From CAYPNF01 sp964411985 (lineage in GTDB: Bacteria > Verrucomicrobiota > Verrucomicrobiia > Limisphaerales > J093): 64,000 bases of DNA. The notes under the pieces were generated by a model that worked only from the letters and a program-made list of their open reading frames with translations, searched no databases and was not told where the DNA came from. The position numbers were made by a program, and so were the translations under genes. The DNA is taken from assembly GCA_964411985.1 (NCBI GenBank), contig CAYPNF010000013.1, positions 62,001-126,000 of the forward strand, written 5' to 3'. Below are positions 7,696 through 17,809 of this stretch, one piece after another (position 1 is the first letter of the stretch; each line of letters starts with the position of its first letter).

Positions 7696-9765
7696 ATGAG
7701 CCTGGTTTCTCGCGTGGTCGTCTTCGCGGTCCTATTCGTCCTTCTCCTGACGGACAGCACCAAAGCCAAGGCCGCCGCCCCTGGGACACCGGAAACCATC
7801 CTCGGAATCTCCGGCTCCCACTTCACCATCCAAGGCGTTCCTACCTTCCTGCTGGGAGCGAGCTATTACGGCGCCTTGGGGGCTTCCGAAGAGACCATCC
7901 AGCAGGACCTCAAAGATCTGCAGGCTCATGGGTTCAACTGGATTCGCGTCTGGGCTACTTGGTCTGCCTATGCCACCAACGTCTCCGCGGTCGATTCCCA
8001 TGGAAAAGCACGCGAACCATTCCTAAGCCGCTTGGCATGGTTGGTGGCCGAGTGCGACCGCCGCCACGTGATCGTCGACGTCTCGCTGTCTCGTGGGGAC
8101 GCTGGGGAATTACAGACTCTGGAGGCCCACCAGCAGGCCGTGATCACCCTCGTGAAAGCCTTGCGCCCCGCACGCAACTGGTACCTCGATCTCGCGAACG
8201 AACGAAACATTCGCGATCAACGCTACGTCAGCGTGCAGGAACTGCGGACCCTGCGCGACACTGCCAAAGAGCTCGCCCCCAAGTTGCTCATCACCGCCTC
8301 CCACGCCGGAGGCGACCTGGGCCACGAAGACCTGCGTAGGTATCTCCAGGAGGCTCAACTCGACTTCCTCACCCCACATCGGCCCCGTGAGGCAGATTCT
8401 GCAGCCCAGACCTCGGCTAAGACCGTCCAGATGCTTGGTTGGATGCGCGAGCTGGGAAGAACCGTCCCCATACACTACCAGGAGCCGTTTCGAAGAGGCT
8501 ACGCCGGATGGGAACCGCGGGCAGCGGACTTCACTGCGGACCTGGAGGCATCGCGCCACAGTGGTGCGGCCGGATGGTGTTTCCATAACGGAGGTACCCG
8601 CACCAAGCCCGAGGAGCGACCCCGCCGTTCCTTCGACCTTCGCGATGGGCCGCTCTTCGCACAGCTGGATGAGGAGGAACGCCTGTTCCTGGTTTCCTTG
8701 AAGAACTTGGCTGCGGAGACCACTTCGGCCCGTCCCACTCAACCCTGGCCCCAAGCCACCCCCTCCGAAGTGGGGCTCGACGAGGCGAAACTGAAAGCCT
8801 ACAGCGACTCCATCGGAGGACGCGGATGTGTGGTCCGCGCCGGCCAACTCGTCTATACTTGGGGGGATGCGACCAGGCCCGGCGACGTTGCCTCCGCGGT
8901 CAAACCGTGGTTCACTCATTTCCTGCTGCGGGCCATCGAAGACGGCCGAATTCCCTCACTGGACCAGCGAGTTCTGGAATGGGAGCCCAAACTGGCAACG
9001 CTCAACACCAACCTCGGCTCCAAAGACGCCAACATCACCTGGCGCCACCTCGCCAATCAAACCTCGTGTTACGGCCTTACCGAACGACCCGGCACCGCTT
9101 TCTGTTACAACGATTGGCAAATGGCCCTCTTTGTCGATCTGCTCTTTGGCAAAGTCTATGGAACGGCCTGGAAAGAGGTCGATACCAAGGTTCTCCACCC
9201 ACTCCTGACCGACCTCCTCGGCTGCGAGGATCACCCAAGTCTCACCGCGTTCGGAGCGGCCGAAAGAGCGGGCCGCCTCGCCATCTCCCCGCGTGACTTT
9301 GCGCGTTTTGGACAGCTCTATCTCCAAGGCGGCAACTGGCACGGACGCCAACTCATTGGTAATGATCTGGCGACGATGGCGATCTCGTCTCCTCTGCCAG
9401 CCTTCCTTCCACGCGCGGGTATGGAAGCGGCCGACATGCTGCCCGGCCAGCGAACGCTCGGCTCCCAACGCATCCCCGACAACCAAACCGAGCACTTCGG
9501 CAGTTACTCCTGGCTCTGGTGGGTGAATGGTATGGAGAAGAACGGTAATCGTCATTGGCCCTCGGCGCCACCCGACCTGTTCGCCGCCCTGGGCCATGGA
9601 GGAATCCGCGGTATGGCGGTCTTCCCTTCGCTCAAACTGATCGTCTCCTGGAACGACACCAACACCGATTCCCCAACGAAAGAGAATGAGGCGTTTCGGG
9701 TACTATTGCAGGCTGTCCGAGAGACGCACCAGGAAAGGTCCAAAGCATCCACAAACGGGCACTGA
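7696..9765 (+). CDS. Fusion of a GH5-like (cellulase-type) domain with a beta-lactamase-fold serine hydrolase
   Basis: 689 residues from ATG 7696, chosen for its signal peptide (MSLVSRVVVFAVLFVLLLTDSTKAKAA); the open frame extends upstream through a repeat. The N-terminal half (~30-330) looks like a GH5-type barrel: FLLGASYYGALGA, LQAHGFNWIRVWATWSAY, DLANERNIRDQRY (NE acid/base position) and WCFHNGGT. The C-terminal half (~350-680) has beta-lactamase/class C features: S400-A-V-K403 (SxxK), CYND as the YxN-like tyrosine, and GHGG near the end as the KTG equivalent. It probably acts in the periplasm on polysaccharide or its esters. Usually these domains are separate proteins. The active-site assignments are by motif only. 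Confidence 0.7.
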   Translation: MSLVSRVVVFAVLFVLLLTDSTKAKAAAPGTPETILGISGSHFTIQGVPTFLLGASYYGALGASEETIQQDLKDLQAHGFNWIRVWATWSAYATNVSAVDSHGKAREPFLSRLAWLVAECDRRHVIVDVSLSRGDAGELQTLEAHQQAVITLVKALRPARNWYLDLANERNIRDQRYVSVQELRTLRDTAKELAPKLLITASHAGGDLGHEDLRRYLQEAQLDFLTPHRPREADSAAQTSAKTVQMLGWMRELGRTVPIHYQEPFRRGYAGWEPRAADFTADLEASRHSGAAGWCFHNGGTRTKPEERPRRSFDLRDGPLFAQLDEEERLFLVSLKNLAAETTSARPTQPWPQATPSEVGLDEAKLKAYSDSIGGRGCVVRAGQLVYTWGDATRPGDVASAVKPWFTHFLLRAIEDGRIPSLDQRVLEWEPKLATLNTNLGSKDANITWRHLANQTSCYGLTERPGTAFCYNDWQMALFVDLLFGKVYGTAWKEVDTKVLHPLLTDLLGCEDHPSLTAFGAAERAGRLAISPRDFARFGQLYLQGGNWHGRQLIGNDLATMAISSPLPAFLPRAGMEAADMLPGQRTLGSQRIPDNQTEHFGSYSWLWWVNGMEKNGNRHWPSAPPDLFAALGHGGIRGMAVFPSLKLIVSWNDTNTDSPTKENEAFRVLLQAVRETHQERSKASTNGH

Positions 9766-9785
9766 AACCCTGAATCCGCGCCGCA

Positions 9786-10394
9786 ATGCCATCACCAAGA
9801 CTCACCCGCCGCATCGGAATCGTGGTCGCACTCTTAGTCGGCGCCGCCGCGATGTATTTGTGGTTTCGGGAGAAGTCCCTGGAATTGACCACGGGGGTTC
9901 ACCGCTATGAGGTCCAGGGGGATATCACTCGCGCCTTCTTGGTGATTTCCAACGTAGGAACCGCTTACCTCGCCGTGCCACTGCGTATCGAGTGTCAAGT
10001 CGATGGGACCAACGTTTCCACGAACTACCTCGCAGAAACGCCCTACACGATCTTCTTGCGCCCGGGAGAGAGCACGGCTCTGACGCACCCTGTCTACGCG
10101 ATTCCCTTGCCTCGAGACACCCGTGTCTGGAAGATGAAAACCAGAGTTCGAGAGCAGACCCGAAGGGAACGGTGGGTCAACGCGTTGAACCTCTGGGGGA
10201 TCGGCGACCGACGTTTCCTCTCACGTCTCTTGGGATCCCCGAAGAAGACAACGGAGTTCCAGTGGAAGGAGTGTTCGAGTGGCACTCTGAGCTTTCCGTC
10301 GGACCTGTTCCTTAAGCAGGCCCACGAGGGAACAAATGCGGTGCCGTCCGCTCCAACCTCCGAGAGCCATTCGCGGACCTCACATTCACAATAG
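9786..10394 (+). CDS. Small single-pass membrane-anchored protein, unknown function
   Basis: 202 residues. There is an N-terminal basic stretch and one transmembrane helix (IGIVVALLVGAAAMYLWF, residues ~10-27) followed by a likely periplasmic beta-rich part (FLVISNVGTAYLAVPLRIECQ, IFLRPGESTALTHPVYAIPL). I do not recognise the family. It starts 20 bp after the fused glycosidase/hydrolase gene on the same strand, so co-transcription is possible. Its last 9 bases overlap the end of the convergent dinB gene. The tail is Ser/Thr-rich and probably disordered. Confidence 0.6.
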   Translation: MPSPRLTRRIGIVVALLVGAAAMYLWFREKSLELTTGVHRYEVQGDITRAFLVISNVGTAYLAVPLRIECQVDGTNVSTNYLAETPYTIFLRPGESTALTHPVYAIPLPRDTRVWKMKTRVREQTRRERWVNALNLWGIGDRRFLSRLLGSPKKTTEFQWKECSSGTLSFPSDLFLKQAHEGTNAVPSAPTSESHSRTSHSQ

Positions 10395-11459
10395 CCTCAG
10401 CTGCTGCCCCGCCGGTTCGGCCAGACCCGCAACGCCCAAACCCAGCAGTCGGAGCGGCCGGTTGACCAGCTTATCTCGGCCGAGCAGGTAACAACCCAGG
10501 CGATAAATCTCGTTAGCCTCGCTCAAGGGCTCCTCCACTGTGATCTGACGGGTTAGCGTGGTGAAATCCCCGTAACGCACCTTCACTTGCACGGTGTGCG
10601 CTCCCAAGTGACGCCGCTTCAATCGGCGCGAAATGTCCTCCGCCTGCTCCCGCAAACAAGCCCGCAGAACCTTCCGGTCCTCCGTGTCTTTCAAGAAGGT
10701 TTCTTCACCACTGATACTCTTGATCTCATCGCCCAACTCCAGCGGCCGATCGTCTTCCCCAAGGGCATACTGCTTCAGCCTGGGCCCGAACGACCCTACA
10801 AAAGAGCGGAGGTCACCGGGATAATCCTGGAGGTCCCCGACGGTCTCGATGCCGAGTTGCTTCAGCGCTTGCTCGGTCACCTTACCCACCCCATAGAGAG
10901 TACGCACTGGCAAGGGGCGCAGAAACTGCACCTTCCCTTCCTCCAAGATGAGGGTCAAGCCGTCGGGTTTCTGATGGTCGCTGGCAATCTTCGCCAACAG
11001 CTTGTTGGAAGCAATCCCCACCGTAGCCGTCAGTTGCCTCTCCGCCTGGATGCGCGCCTTCAACTGCCGCGCCAGGGGAACGGCCTTCGCCAGCGACCCG
11101 TCCAGACTCTCGCTCTGCGCCAATGCAGAGCAATCCAGATAGGCTTCGTCGATCGACACCTGCTCAATCACCGCACCGGCTTCGCCGATGATTTTCATGA
11201 TCGCCTGCGATTCCTCCCGGTAACGCTCCATGCGCGGTCGCACAAAGATCCCCTTGGGACAAAGCCGGCCAGCCGTAATGCTTGCCATGGCGGAACGCAC
11301 CCCGAACTTGCGTGCCTCGTAACTGGACGCCGACACCACGCCTCGCTGGGTGGGAGGGGCACCCACAATCACCGGCTTCCCCCGCAACGAGGGGTTGTCC
11401 CGCTGCTCCACCGACGCGTAGAACGCGTCCATGTCGAGATGGAAGATCACACGATGCAC
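10386..11459 (-). CDS. dinB: DNA polymerase IV (Y-family translesion polymerase)
   Basis: 357 residues, the usual DinB length. The first catalytic aspartate is in FHLDMDAFYASVEQ (D9). The second metal site is VSIDEAYLD (D104, E105). The fingers motif YEARKFGVRSAM and the helix-hairpin-helix segment around RTLYGVGKVTEQALKQLGIETVGDL are present, followed by the little-finger domain. The enzyme bypasses DNA lesions and copies from slipped or damaged primers in the cytoplasm. There is no visible LexA box that I can identify with confidence upstream (11460-11550). The C-terminus lacks an obvious beta-clamp-binding motif beyond the final LRLL-like residues. It overlaps the end of the convergent small membrane gene by 9 bp. 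Confidence 0.95.
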   Translation of the reverse strand: MHRVIFHLDMDAFYASVEQRDNPSLRGKPVIVGAPPTQRGVVSASSYEARKFGVRSAMASITAGRLCPKGIFVRPRMERYREESQAIMKIIGEAGAVIEQVSIDEAYLDCSALAQSESLDGSLAKAVPLARQLKARIQAERQLTATVGIASNKLLAKIASDHQKPDGLTLILEEGKVQFLRPLPVRTLYGVGKVTEQALKQLGIETVGDLQDYPGDLRSFVGSFGPRLKQYALGEDDRPLELGDEIKSISGEETFLKDTEDRKVLRACLREQAEDISRRLKRRHLGAHTVQVKVRYGDFTTLTRQITVEEPLSEANEIYRLGCYLLGRDKLVNRPLRLLGLGVAGLAEPAGQQLRLL

Positions 11460-11552
11460 AGCGGCGCCGAGGATGCCCGAAAGCGCCGGATCCGTACAGA
11501 GTCCGGTTTCACGCCGTTCGTGGCGGACGCCCCATTGGTGCCGTCCGCTGAG

Positions 11553-14500
11553 TCACTTCCGCATCACCCGATAAAACGCAGCAGGTCCGGAACGTGGATC
11601 GGCATCATAGGGCGAAGACACGTCCAGAGTCTCCCAGGATTCGCCCGAAAGGGCACCCACACGCTGGAGTTTGTACCCAGAGGGCCACTCCAAACGCAGG
11701 GTCAGCATGCCAGGTTGGGGGAGGGTAAACCGAAGCACCGCAGGCTCCGCCACCGTACCGCCACCCTCCGCCGCCAGACGAACCACGAAGGTGTCGAGCG
11801 CATCGCCCGACACAAAATCGCTGAGCAAAAGCTCGAAGTCGTCGAATCGCTGTCCAAGGCTGGGCGATTGGCCTACTCCCGGGCGTGCGGGAAGCTGGCC
11901 TGCCAACACCAGACGCCCAAGGCCATCCCTTCCCATATGCCTGGCGGAGGCGGGACGCGGTTCGGCGGCGTTGGGGGACGGGGTGTCGAGGGAGCGAATC
12001 CATAGGAGTCTTCCATCCGGGCTGAACTTCGCCAGAGTGGTCCCGGTTGTGGTAGGGAGAGTGTCGAGCGCAGCGATGGAGGTCAGGCGATCGGCCAGGA
12101 TCACGTTGTCCCCACCATCCACCTCCAAAAGAGTGGCCCCATCAGCCGAAGTCCCATTGTGAGGCTGAGCCCAGACCGGAGATCCGACGGCATCCAAGAA
12201 CCCCAGGAAGGCTTTCTCAGTATAGATGCCCGGACGCAGATAGGAACGTCCCTCGGGCCGCGAGGCGGCAAAGTAGACCCGGCCCTTGCTGTCCAAAGCC
12301 ACGGCATCGACCTTTGTTTCGGGGATGAAGGCAATATCCGTTCCGCCGATGGCTTGGAACCAAAGGGGAGTGCCCTCAGCGGAGAATCTTGCCACGAATC
12401 CATCTTGCCCCGTGACCACGGTGGAGGGAGGATTGGTGACTGAGGTCGAGCTATAAGCCTTGCCTGCGAACTGGAGAGTCCCCTCGAAAGCCCCCCCTAA
12501 AGCTAACTCGCCCGTCCCGTTGGAGACCAGGCTGGTCACCTCGTCATCGTTGCTCGTGCCCAGCTGCCGGATCCACACCAGCGCGCCGGTGCGATCATAC
12601 TTGGCCAGGTAGATGTCCCGCGTGCTCTCGCTCTGATTGGTCAGCACGATCCCGCCGATCACCGGCCGCAGCGCCGGAGCATCCGTGTCATTGACCGGGA
12701 GCGCTCCAAAGCGAATCCTCCCCCGGAAATGGCCAGCCACCACCAAACCATCGGGGGTGGGAAGCATCTTGACCACGTCCGCCAGGTCACCCCCAAGGTA
12801 AGTGTTCTCAGGCGGATTTTCCGCCGGGCCAAACACCCGCCGAGTCCAGGCATTGGTCACCCCTACGTTCGTGACCCCACCACTCACCACGGTGTACGGC
12901 CGCAGGCGCCGCAGGAACCAGTATCGTAAGTTTTCCTCCGTTCCTCCGATGAAGGCCCCGCCCTCCCCGTCGGAAGCAGTGCCTCGGATTCCCTCCCCTT
13001 GGGCGGCGGGAAGGGTAAGCTGCCCGGACATCCAGTTGGTAGATCCGTCCGCAGCCAGATGCAGCAGGCGTCCGCGCGGCTCGAGCGTCGTTGGCATGGG
13101 CTGCCAGCGCAGGCCCAAGAGGCTTGACCCATCCGGCAACACCGAGAGGGCGGTGACATCGTCATTGGCGGTGGAACTGAGCTCAGCCGCCGAGAGCACC
13201 TGCGGGGCGTTGGTTTCCCCCCAACCCAGCACCGACAGCTTGGCCGGACGGCTGGAATCCACGGACGTCACCATGCTGAACACCCCCCCGCCCTGCAACG
13301 CTCCGTAGATGGCGGTGTTGGTGATCACCACATGGTACGTGCCTTCATCCAGCGGTGTTACGTCGGGAATCACCAACTGATAGCGATTCACCGGGCCCGG
13401 AATGCCGGGGACATCACTCACCAGCGACACGACCTCGTAGGGCGTCGCCTGCGAGGGGGTCCAGGGCAAGGTCATGGGGATTCCATCCTTATGCCACCAA
13501 TGCGTGAACGTGTTGCTGCTGGAAATTTCCAGAGTGAACACCGCCATCGCAGGGCGCCGGGGGCCGGGAACGAAGTATCGGCCCGTCTGCGTACCTGCTG
13601 GAGATTGGAGCACGTACTTTCCATCGGCACCCCACTGCACGCTCGCCACCCCGCCCACCCCAGTCAGATTGGTCAACAAGAGGGCCGTGTTCGTGCCCCA
13701 AGTCCCTTGACTCGGCGGGGCAAAGCCATCGCCCCCCGCAGTGAATCGGCCATCCGGACCCAGGGCCAGGTCCCAATGCCCGGTAGTGGACAAACCGCCA
13801 GATCCGGCATCCACCGCCAGCGAAATCAGGAGCGATTTCTGGTTGCCTGCGCGCAGCTGGACCAGATCCGCCAGGAGATTGGTGCGCTGGTACTGCCCGA
13901 TCCCAATCTCAACATCCGCGAGATCCTGCACGATCTGCGCGGGCGGTGGATTCGTGTAGCTCACAACCGCCACCGCGCTGGTGCTGGCACCGTACTGGTT
14001 GGCAACCACTACCCAGTGCGGGCCGGCATTGAGCGGCCCAATCCGCTGAATAGAGAGCGAATTCGTCAATAGGGGGTACACGGGAAAGATTGGGCCGTCC
14101 ACCCACACCGGTTCGTTGGATCGGTACCAGCTGAACGTCACCGCCGCCGTCCCCTCCACGACCACGGACAGCGCCACGTCCGAGCCCATCGTACCCGTCA
14201 CGCTGGTCGGCTGCGCGGCGATCAAGGGCGGCACCGCATTGGTATCAGACTTGAGGGTCACCACGGCCACCTCGCTCGTGGTACTCCCTCCCGGTGTCAT
14301 CGTCGCCACAAGCTGAAACCGGCCAAAGCGATTCGGATCAGGCGCGTTCAGGCGGAGAGAGCTGATTCCCGTCCCGATATTGGTGCCCTCGCGCAGCCAC
14401 TGGTAGCTCAGGGTGCCACCTGAGCCAATTGCTGTCCCGCTGAGCAGGAGAAAATCGTTCTCGGTGATGCTCGTACTTTGCGGGTGCTTGGTGATCAAGG

Positions 14501-14942
14501 GAGGCCCGGGCGGGACAATATAAACGCGCGCCACCCGGGAGGTCACCGACTGGCTGGAGTTCGTAAACACAGCATAGTAGTCCCCAGTATTAGTGACCAC
14601 GGCAGAGTTGTAGGAAAGGAGCGCACTCAGCTTCGCTCCCGCTTTTCCCACCAAGGGTTGGCCGTCCTTGTACCACTGATAGCCCGTCGCTGGCCCCGTG
14701 GCAACCGCCATGGTCTGGATCTGCTTACCTACCGAAGTGGTTACGTCCGCGGGCTGCTGGCTGATGGCAATCGTCTCCTGAGCCAACCCCGGGTTTGTTC
14801 CCGCGAGCAGCAGCCACGCGGCCCACAAAATCGAAAGCCCATGTTTCGCGAGTCCTGAGGCAGAACTCTCCGTCTGGTCGTTGGTTTGGTCACCCATTTC
14901 GTTTTCTATCAGTTGTTTCAACGTTTTGTACCCTTTGGCCAC
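11553..14942 (-). CDS. Large secreted Ig-like and beta-propeller protein
   Basis: 1129 residues from 14942; an in-frame ATG at 14897 gives a cleaner signal peptide (GLSILWAAWLLLAGTNPGLAQ). About three bacterial Ig-like domains follow, each with a Y/FSWY or YQW core tryptophan and a closing tyrosine strand (YQWYKDGQPLVGK, LSYQWLREGTNIG, FSWYRSNEPVW), with a fourth around WWHKDGIPM to DEGTYHVVITN. Residues ~580-1010 carry propeller-like repeats of the SBBP kind (YLAKYDRTGALVWIRQLGTS, FVARFSAEGTPLWFQAIGGT, LAKFSPDGRLLWIRSLDT). The C-terminal ~60 residues (YKLQRVGALSGESWETL to AFYRVMRK) match the tail type of other secreted proteins here. Probably surface-exposed and adhesive; no catalytic residues seen. 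Confidence 0.85.
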   Translation of the reverse strand: MAKGYKTLKQLIENEMGDQTNDQTESSASGLAKHGLSILWAAWLLLAGTNPGLAQETIAISQQPADVTTSVGKQIQTMAVATGPATGYQWYKDGQPLVGKAGAKLSALLSYNSAVVTNTGDYYAVFTNSSQSVTSRVARVYIVPPGPPLITKHPQSTSITENDFLLLSGTAIGSGGTLSYQWLREGTNIGTGISSLRLNAPDPNRFGRFQLVATMTPGGSTTSEVAVVTLKSDTNAVPPLIAAQPTSVTGTMGSDVALSVVVEGTAAVTFSWYRSNEPVWVDGPIFPVYPLLTNSLSIQRIGPLNAGPHWVVVANQYGASTSAVAVVSYTNPPPAQIVQDLADVEIGIGQYQRTNLLADLVQLRAGNQKSLLISLAVDAGSGGLSTTGHWDLALGPDGRFTAGGDGFAPPSQGTWGTNTALLLTNLTGVGGVASVQWGADGKYVLQSPAGTQTGRYFVPGPRRPAMAVFTLEISSSNTFTHWWHKDGIPMTLPWTPSQATPYEVVSLVSDVPGIPGPVNRYQLVIPDVTPLDEGTYHVVITNTAIYGALQGGGVFSMVTSVDSSRPAKLSVLGWGETNAPQVLSAAELSSTANDDVTALSVLPDGSSLLGLRWQPMPTTLEPRGRLLHLAADGSTNWMSGQLTLPAAQGEGIRGTASDGEGGAFIGGTEENLRYWFLRRLRPYTVVSGGVTNVGVTNAWTRRVFGPAENPPENTYLGGDLADVVKMLPTPDGLVVAGHFRGRIRFGALPVNDTDAPALRPVIGGIVLTNQSESTRDIYLAKYDRTGALVWIRQLGTSNDDEVTSLVSNGTGELALGGAFEGTLQFAGKAYSSTSVTNPPSTVVTGQDGFVARFSAEGTPLWFQAIGGTDIAFIPETKVDAVALDSKGRVYFAASRPEGRSYLRPGIYTEKAFLGFLDAVGSPVWAQPHNGTSADGATLLEVDGGDNVILADRLTSIAALDTLPTTTGTTLAKFSPDGRLLWIRSLDTPSPNAAEPRPASARHMGRDGLGRLVLAGQLPARPGVGQSPSLGQRFDDFELLLSDFVSGDALDTFVVRLAAEGGGTVAEPAVLRFTLPQPGMLTLRLEWPSGYKLQRVGALSGESWETLDVSSPYDADPRSGPAAFYRVMRK

Positions 14943-15236
14943 ACAGGCGTTGAGCTTATACCGAAAGATTCATTCATGCAAGGTAGAAGCAAACTGTATT
15001 ATCAAGGCGCGGATGGGATCTGCATCGCAGGATTTCATTGACATTCTGGGTAACCTATGCCTTTACTACCCTTCACATCACCAAGAGCAATACCGCTTAA
15101 CTGATCTCAACTCCCCCGGAGAGGTGTCGTGCTTTGGACACGCGGCGCAGCAGCTACGGATAGGAGGCCAGGATTGGGCCCGGCTAAGCGAGAGTCTTAG
15201 GCAACGCGCTAGCGCGCGGATTCGTCCAGGCGGCTT
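14943..15236. other. Divergent intergenic region between two large secreted-protein genes
   Basis: 294 bp separating the starts of the Ig-like protein (minus) and the LamG operon (plus). It is less GC-rich than its surroundings and must carry both promoters. No clear operator, riboswitch or repeat was recognised. An open frame at 14881-15240 has non-protein-like composition and overlaps the opposite gene; it is judged spurious. Confidence 0.5.
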
Positions 15237-17735
15237 ATGAGGCTAAGATCCTTCAGATCAACGGTTTTCAGCTTAGGGCTGGGGCTGGTTCTCGGCTCAA
15301 GCACGGGCTTGGCGCAATGGGTCCAGCAACCGGTATCCTTGAAGCCAGGCTGGAATGCCGTTTACCTGCAAGTGACCCCGGCTCAGCCCTATGCCGACGA
15401 GATCTTTGCCGCCTTACCCCAAGTCCAGAGTGTCTGGCAATTCAACCGCCGCGCCTCCTCGCTTGAATTCATCGAATCACCCGCCGTGCTCCTCCAGAAA
15501 ACAGAACACTGGCGGGTGTGGCTCCCGCCTTCCGATCCCACGTATTTTCTGCGGACGCTCCAGCGCTTGAACGGTGGCCAGGCTTACCTGATCAAAGTTC
15601 GCGATCAGGCGGCGCCTTTCGTGTGGTCGGTGAAGGGGGTTCCCTCTTGGAAGGATCCAGAGTTGCTGGCTAATTCACTCAACCTGATCGGCCTGCCGGT
15701 GCGATCCACCTCGCCGCCCACGTTCCTGGAGTTCTTCAGCGACACTTCCGAAGTAGCCGCCAGCCCAGGATCCACCAGCGGGATTTTCTCGATTGGGCCG
15801 GACGGAAAAGAGGAACAAATCCGGCAGACGGCGCGTGCGGTGATTCAGCCGGGCGCGGCATACTGGGTTCGCTGCGGTGCTTTGGTCCGCCAGCTCGTGC
15901 CTCTGGAGCTCACGGGAGATGCCACGGCCGCAGGCCTCTTGGATTTTGGCACGGACCAGCGGCAATTGAGCCTCGTTTTCCGCAATCTGTCTGATACCCA
16001 AAGCCTATCCTTGCGCCTGTCACCCCTCGCTTCGGAAGCCGCGCCCGCCGGATTCCCCGAAGTGGCCGGAGAAGTGCCACTCGCCTATTTCGAGTCCAAC
16101 CTGGCCAATAACCGATTCGAGTGGGTCCCGCTCACCGGTCCGTGGCAGATCACCCTGGCCCCTCAGGAAGAACGGGAGGTGCGCCTGACGGTGCGGCGCA
16201 GCGCGTTGAAGGAATATCAGGCACAGGGAAACGCAGGGGCGGCCTACCAGACTTTGCTGGAGGTGGTGGAGAACTCGCACGGGTGGCGCGTCTTGGTCCC
16301 CGTGGTGGCCGAAAGCGCCAAAGTGACCCGCAAGCTGCAAAGCACCGCCAAACCCTCCTCCGCAGGCTCGGAGTTGCCCGCCTACAGTCCGCACCAGGGC
16401 CTGTGGGTTGGCCAGGTCCAGATCGAGCGGGTGGGGAGGTCGACGGTGAATGCAGTGGCTGCGCCCGAGGATCCCCCGAAAGAGGCTCCCGATCTGCCGA
16501 CCGCTCCACCCCTGGATCCTTTTGCCACCCAGCCTGTTGCAAGCCCCCTCAGTTACCGCCTCCTAGTCCATGTGGACGAGCAGAACCGGGCCCGCCTGCT
16601 CCAGCGTGTGCTCTTAGCTACCGACCCGGCCAACACCAATCAACAGGTGCAACTCTACCAATCAGAAAGTCGGGTCCCAGCCGGGGTCAAGGTCGTATCC
16701 CGCATCAGTTCGGTGGCATTTCCGGTGATGGACTCAGTGCCGTTGACTGGCACGTTTGCACAGGCGATGGAAGCCGAAGTGAAACTGGACTACGACGACC
16801 CCGTCAACCCGTTCAAACACGTCTACCATCCCGATCACAACAACCTCGACGAGAATTACACCACCAACCGCTTGGCCGCCGGCCGGGAGTCATTCACGGT
16901 GAGCCGGCAAGTCAGCTTCGACTTCGAAGTGACACGGGAGACGGAAACGGGGCACTTTCTGCCCACGGGCCCGGTCTTGGACTTCTCGGGAACCAACCAG
17001 CAAGTCGCTTTGGATACACTCTCGTTCGGAGGGGATTTCGCGCTGGAAGCTTGGGTGCGCGTCAACGGCCCCGTCACCAACGACCTCCCTGTGTTCGATC
17101 TGGGAAACGGTCCGGCTGCCGACAACGTCGTGCTCCGACTCGACAAAGCCTCTGGACAGATGGTTTTCAGCGTGTCCCGCGATAGCGCCGAATCGAAGCT
17201 GACTTCCATACATCCGTTTCCCACGAACCAGTGGGTCCACGTGGCGGCCATCAACGATGGGAATGGAACTGCGCAGCTGTATTGGAACGGTGTCCTGGAA
17301 GTCCAAGGTGCCATGGATGCACCCGCCACAGTGGCGCGGACAAGCAATTGGTGCGGTCGCAGCAATGCGGACACTCCAGAGTACTTCCGAGGCCGCATCT
17401 ACGACTTGGTGATTTGGGATAGCGCCCGGACGGCTGCTGGGGTCTACGAGGACATGTACCTCTTCGGAGGCCAGATCCCCGGCAATCTGGTGGCCTACTG
17501 GCCCGCCAACGAAGGCAAAGGCACCTCGTTGAGCGATGTCAGTGGGCAAGGACACTCGGCGACCATACAAGGCGCGAATTGGGATACGTCGGAGTTGCCG
17601 CCGATCCCCTTCTGGGGCATTGGGCGCGCCGGAGGTGTCTACCGAGAGGTCATCCAGGGGCTGCGACCCCAGCCCATCGTCCTGGAAGGACCTTTCAAAC
17701 TCGAACGTATGAACCGTGATCCTGTCCTGCACTAA
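15237..17735 (+). CDS. Secreted LamG-domain protein, first gene of the large operon
   Basis: 832 residues. Signal peptide MRLRSFRSTVFSLGLGLVLGSSTGLAQ, then an N-terminal block starting QPVSLKPGWNAVYLQVTP, a phrase typical of secreted proteins in this phylum. The middle part is beta-rich without recognised motifs. Residues ~579-770 form a LamG/concanavalin-like jellyroll: LDFSGTNQQVALDTLSFGGDFALEAWVRV, QWVHVAAINDGNGTAQLYWNG, FRGRIYDLVIW and LVAYWPANEG. LamG domains bind glycans or proteins. It is followed by the tail-collar protein (74 bp), the TcA-like giant and a Ca-repeat protein, all on the same strand. It may be a binding or accessory component of that set. Promoter expected in the 14943-15236 gap. 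Confidence 0.85.
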   Translation: MRLRSFRSTVFSLGLGLVLGSSTGLAQWVQQPVSLKPGWNAVYLQVTPAQPYADEIFAALPQVQSVWQFNRRASSLEFIESPAVLLQKTEHWRVWLPPSDPTYFLRTLQRLNGGQAYLIKVRDQAAPFVWSVKGVPSWKDPELLANSLNLIGLPVRSTSPPTFLEFFSDTSEVAASPGSTSGIFSIGPDGKEEQIRQTARAVIQPGAAYWVRCGALVRQLVPLELTGDATAAGLLDFGTDQRQLSLVFRNLSDTQSLSLRLSPLASEAAPAGFPEVAGEVPLAYFESNLANNRFEWVPLTGPWQITLAPQEEREVRLTVRRSALKEYQAQGNAGAAYQTLLEVVENSHGWRVLVPVVAESAKVTRKLQSTAKPSSAGSELPAYSPHQGLWVGQVQIERVGRSTVNAVAAPEDPPKEAPDLPTAPPLDPFATQPVASPLSYRLLVHVDEQNRARLLQRVLLATDPANTNQQVQLYQSESRVPAGVKVVSRISSVAFPVMDSVPLTGTFAQAMEAEVKLDYDDPVNPFKHVYHPDHNNLDENYTTNRLAAGRESFTVSRQVSFDFEVTRETETGHFLPTGPVLDFSGTNQQVALDTLSFGGDFALEAWVRVNGPVTNDLPVFDLGNGPAADNVVLRLDKASGQMVFSVSRDSAESKLTSIHPFPTNQWVHVAAINDGNGTAQLYWNGVLEVQGAMDAPATVARTSNWCGRSNADTPEYFRGRIYDLVIWDSARTAAGVYEDMYLFGGQIPGNLVAYWPANEGKGTSLSDVSGQGHSATIQGANWDTSELPPIPFWGIGRAGGVYREVIQGLRPQPIVLEGPFKLERMNRDPVLH

Positions 17736-17809
17736 CCGCTCTTCTGATCGATCGCCAACCTTGATTCTTTATGATTCAACCCCTCCAAACCAACCGGGAG
17801 CGTCCACGA

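Noticed and set aside
14881..15240. 119-codon frame ending at the LamG gene start
   Set aside because: It overlaps the start of the opposite gene, its composition is mixed, and its stop only coincides with ATGA. No family resemblance.
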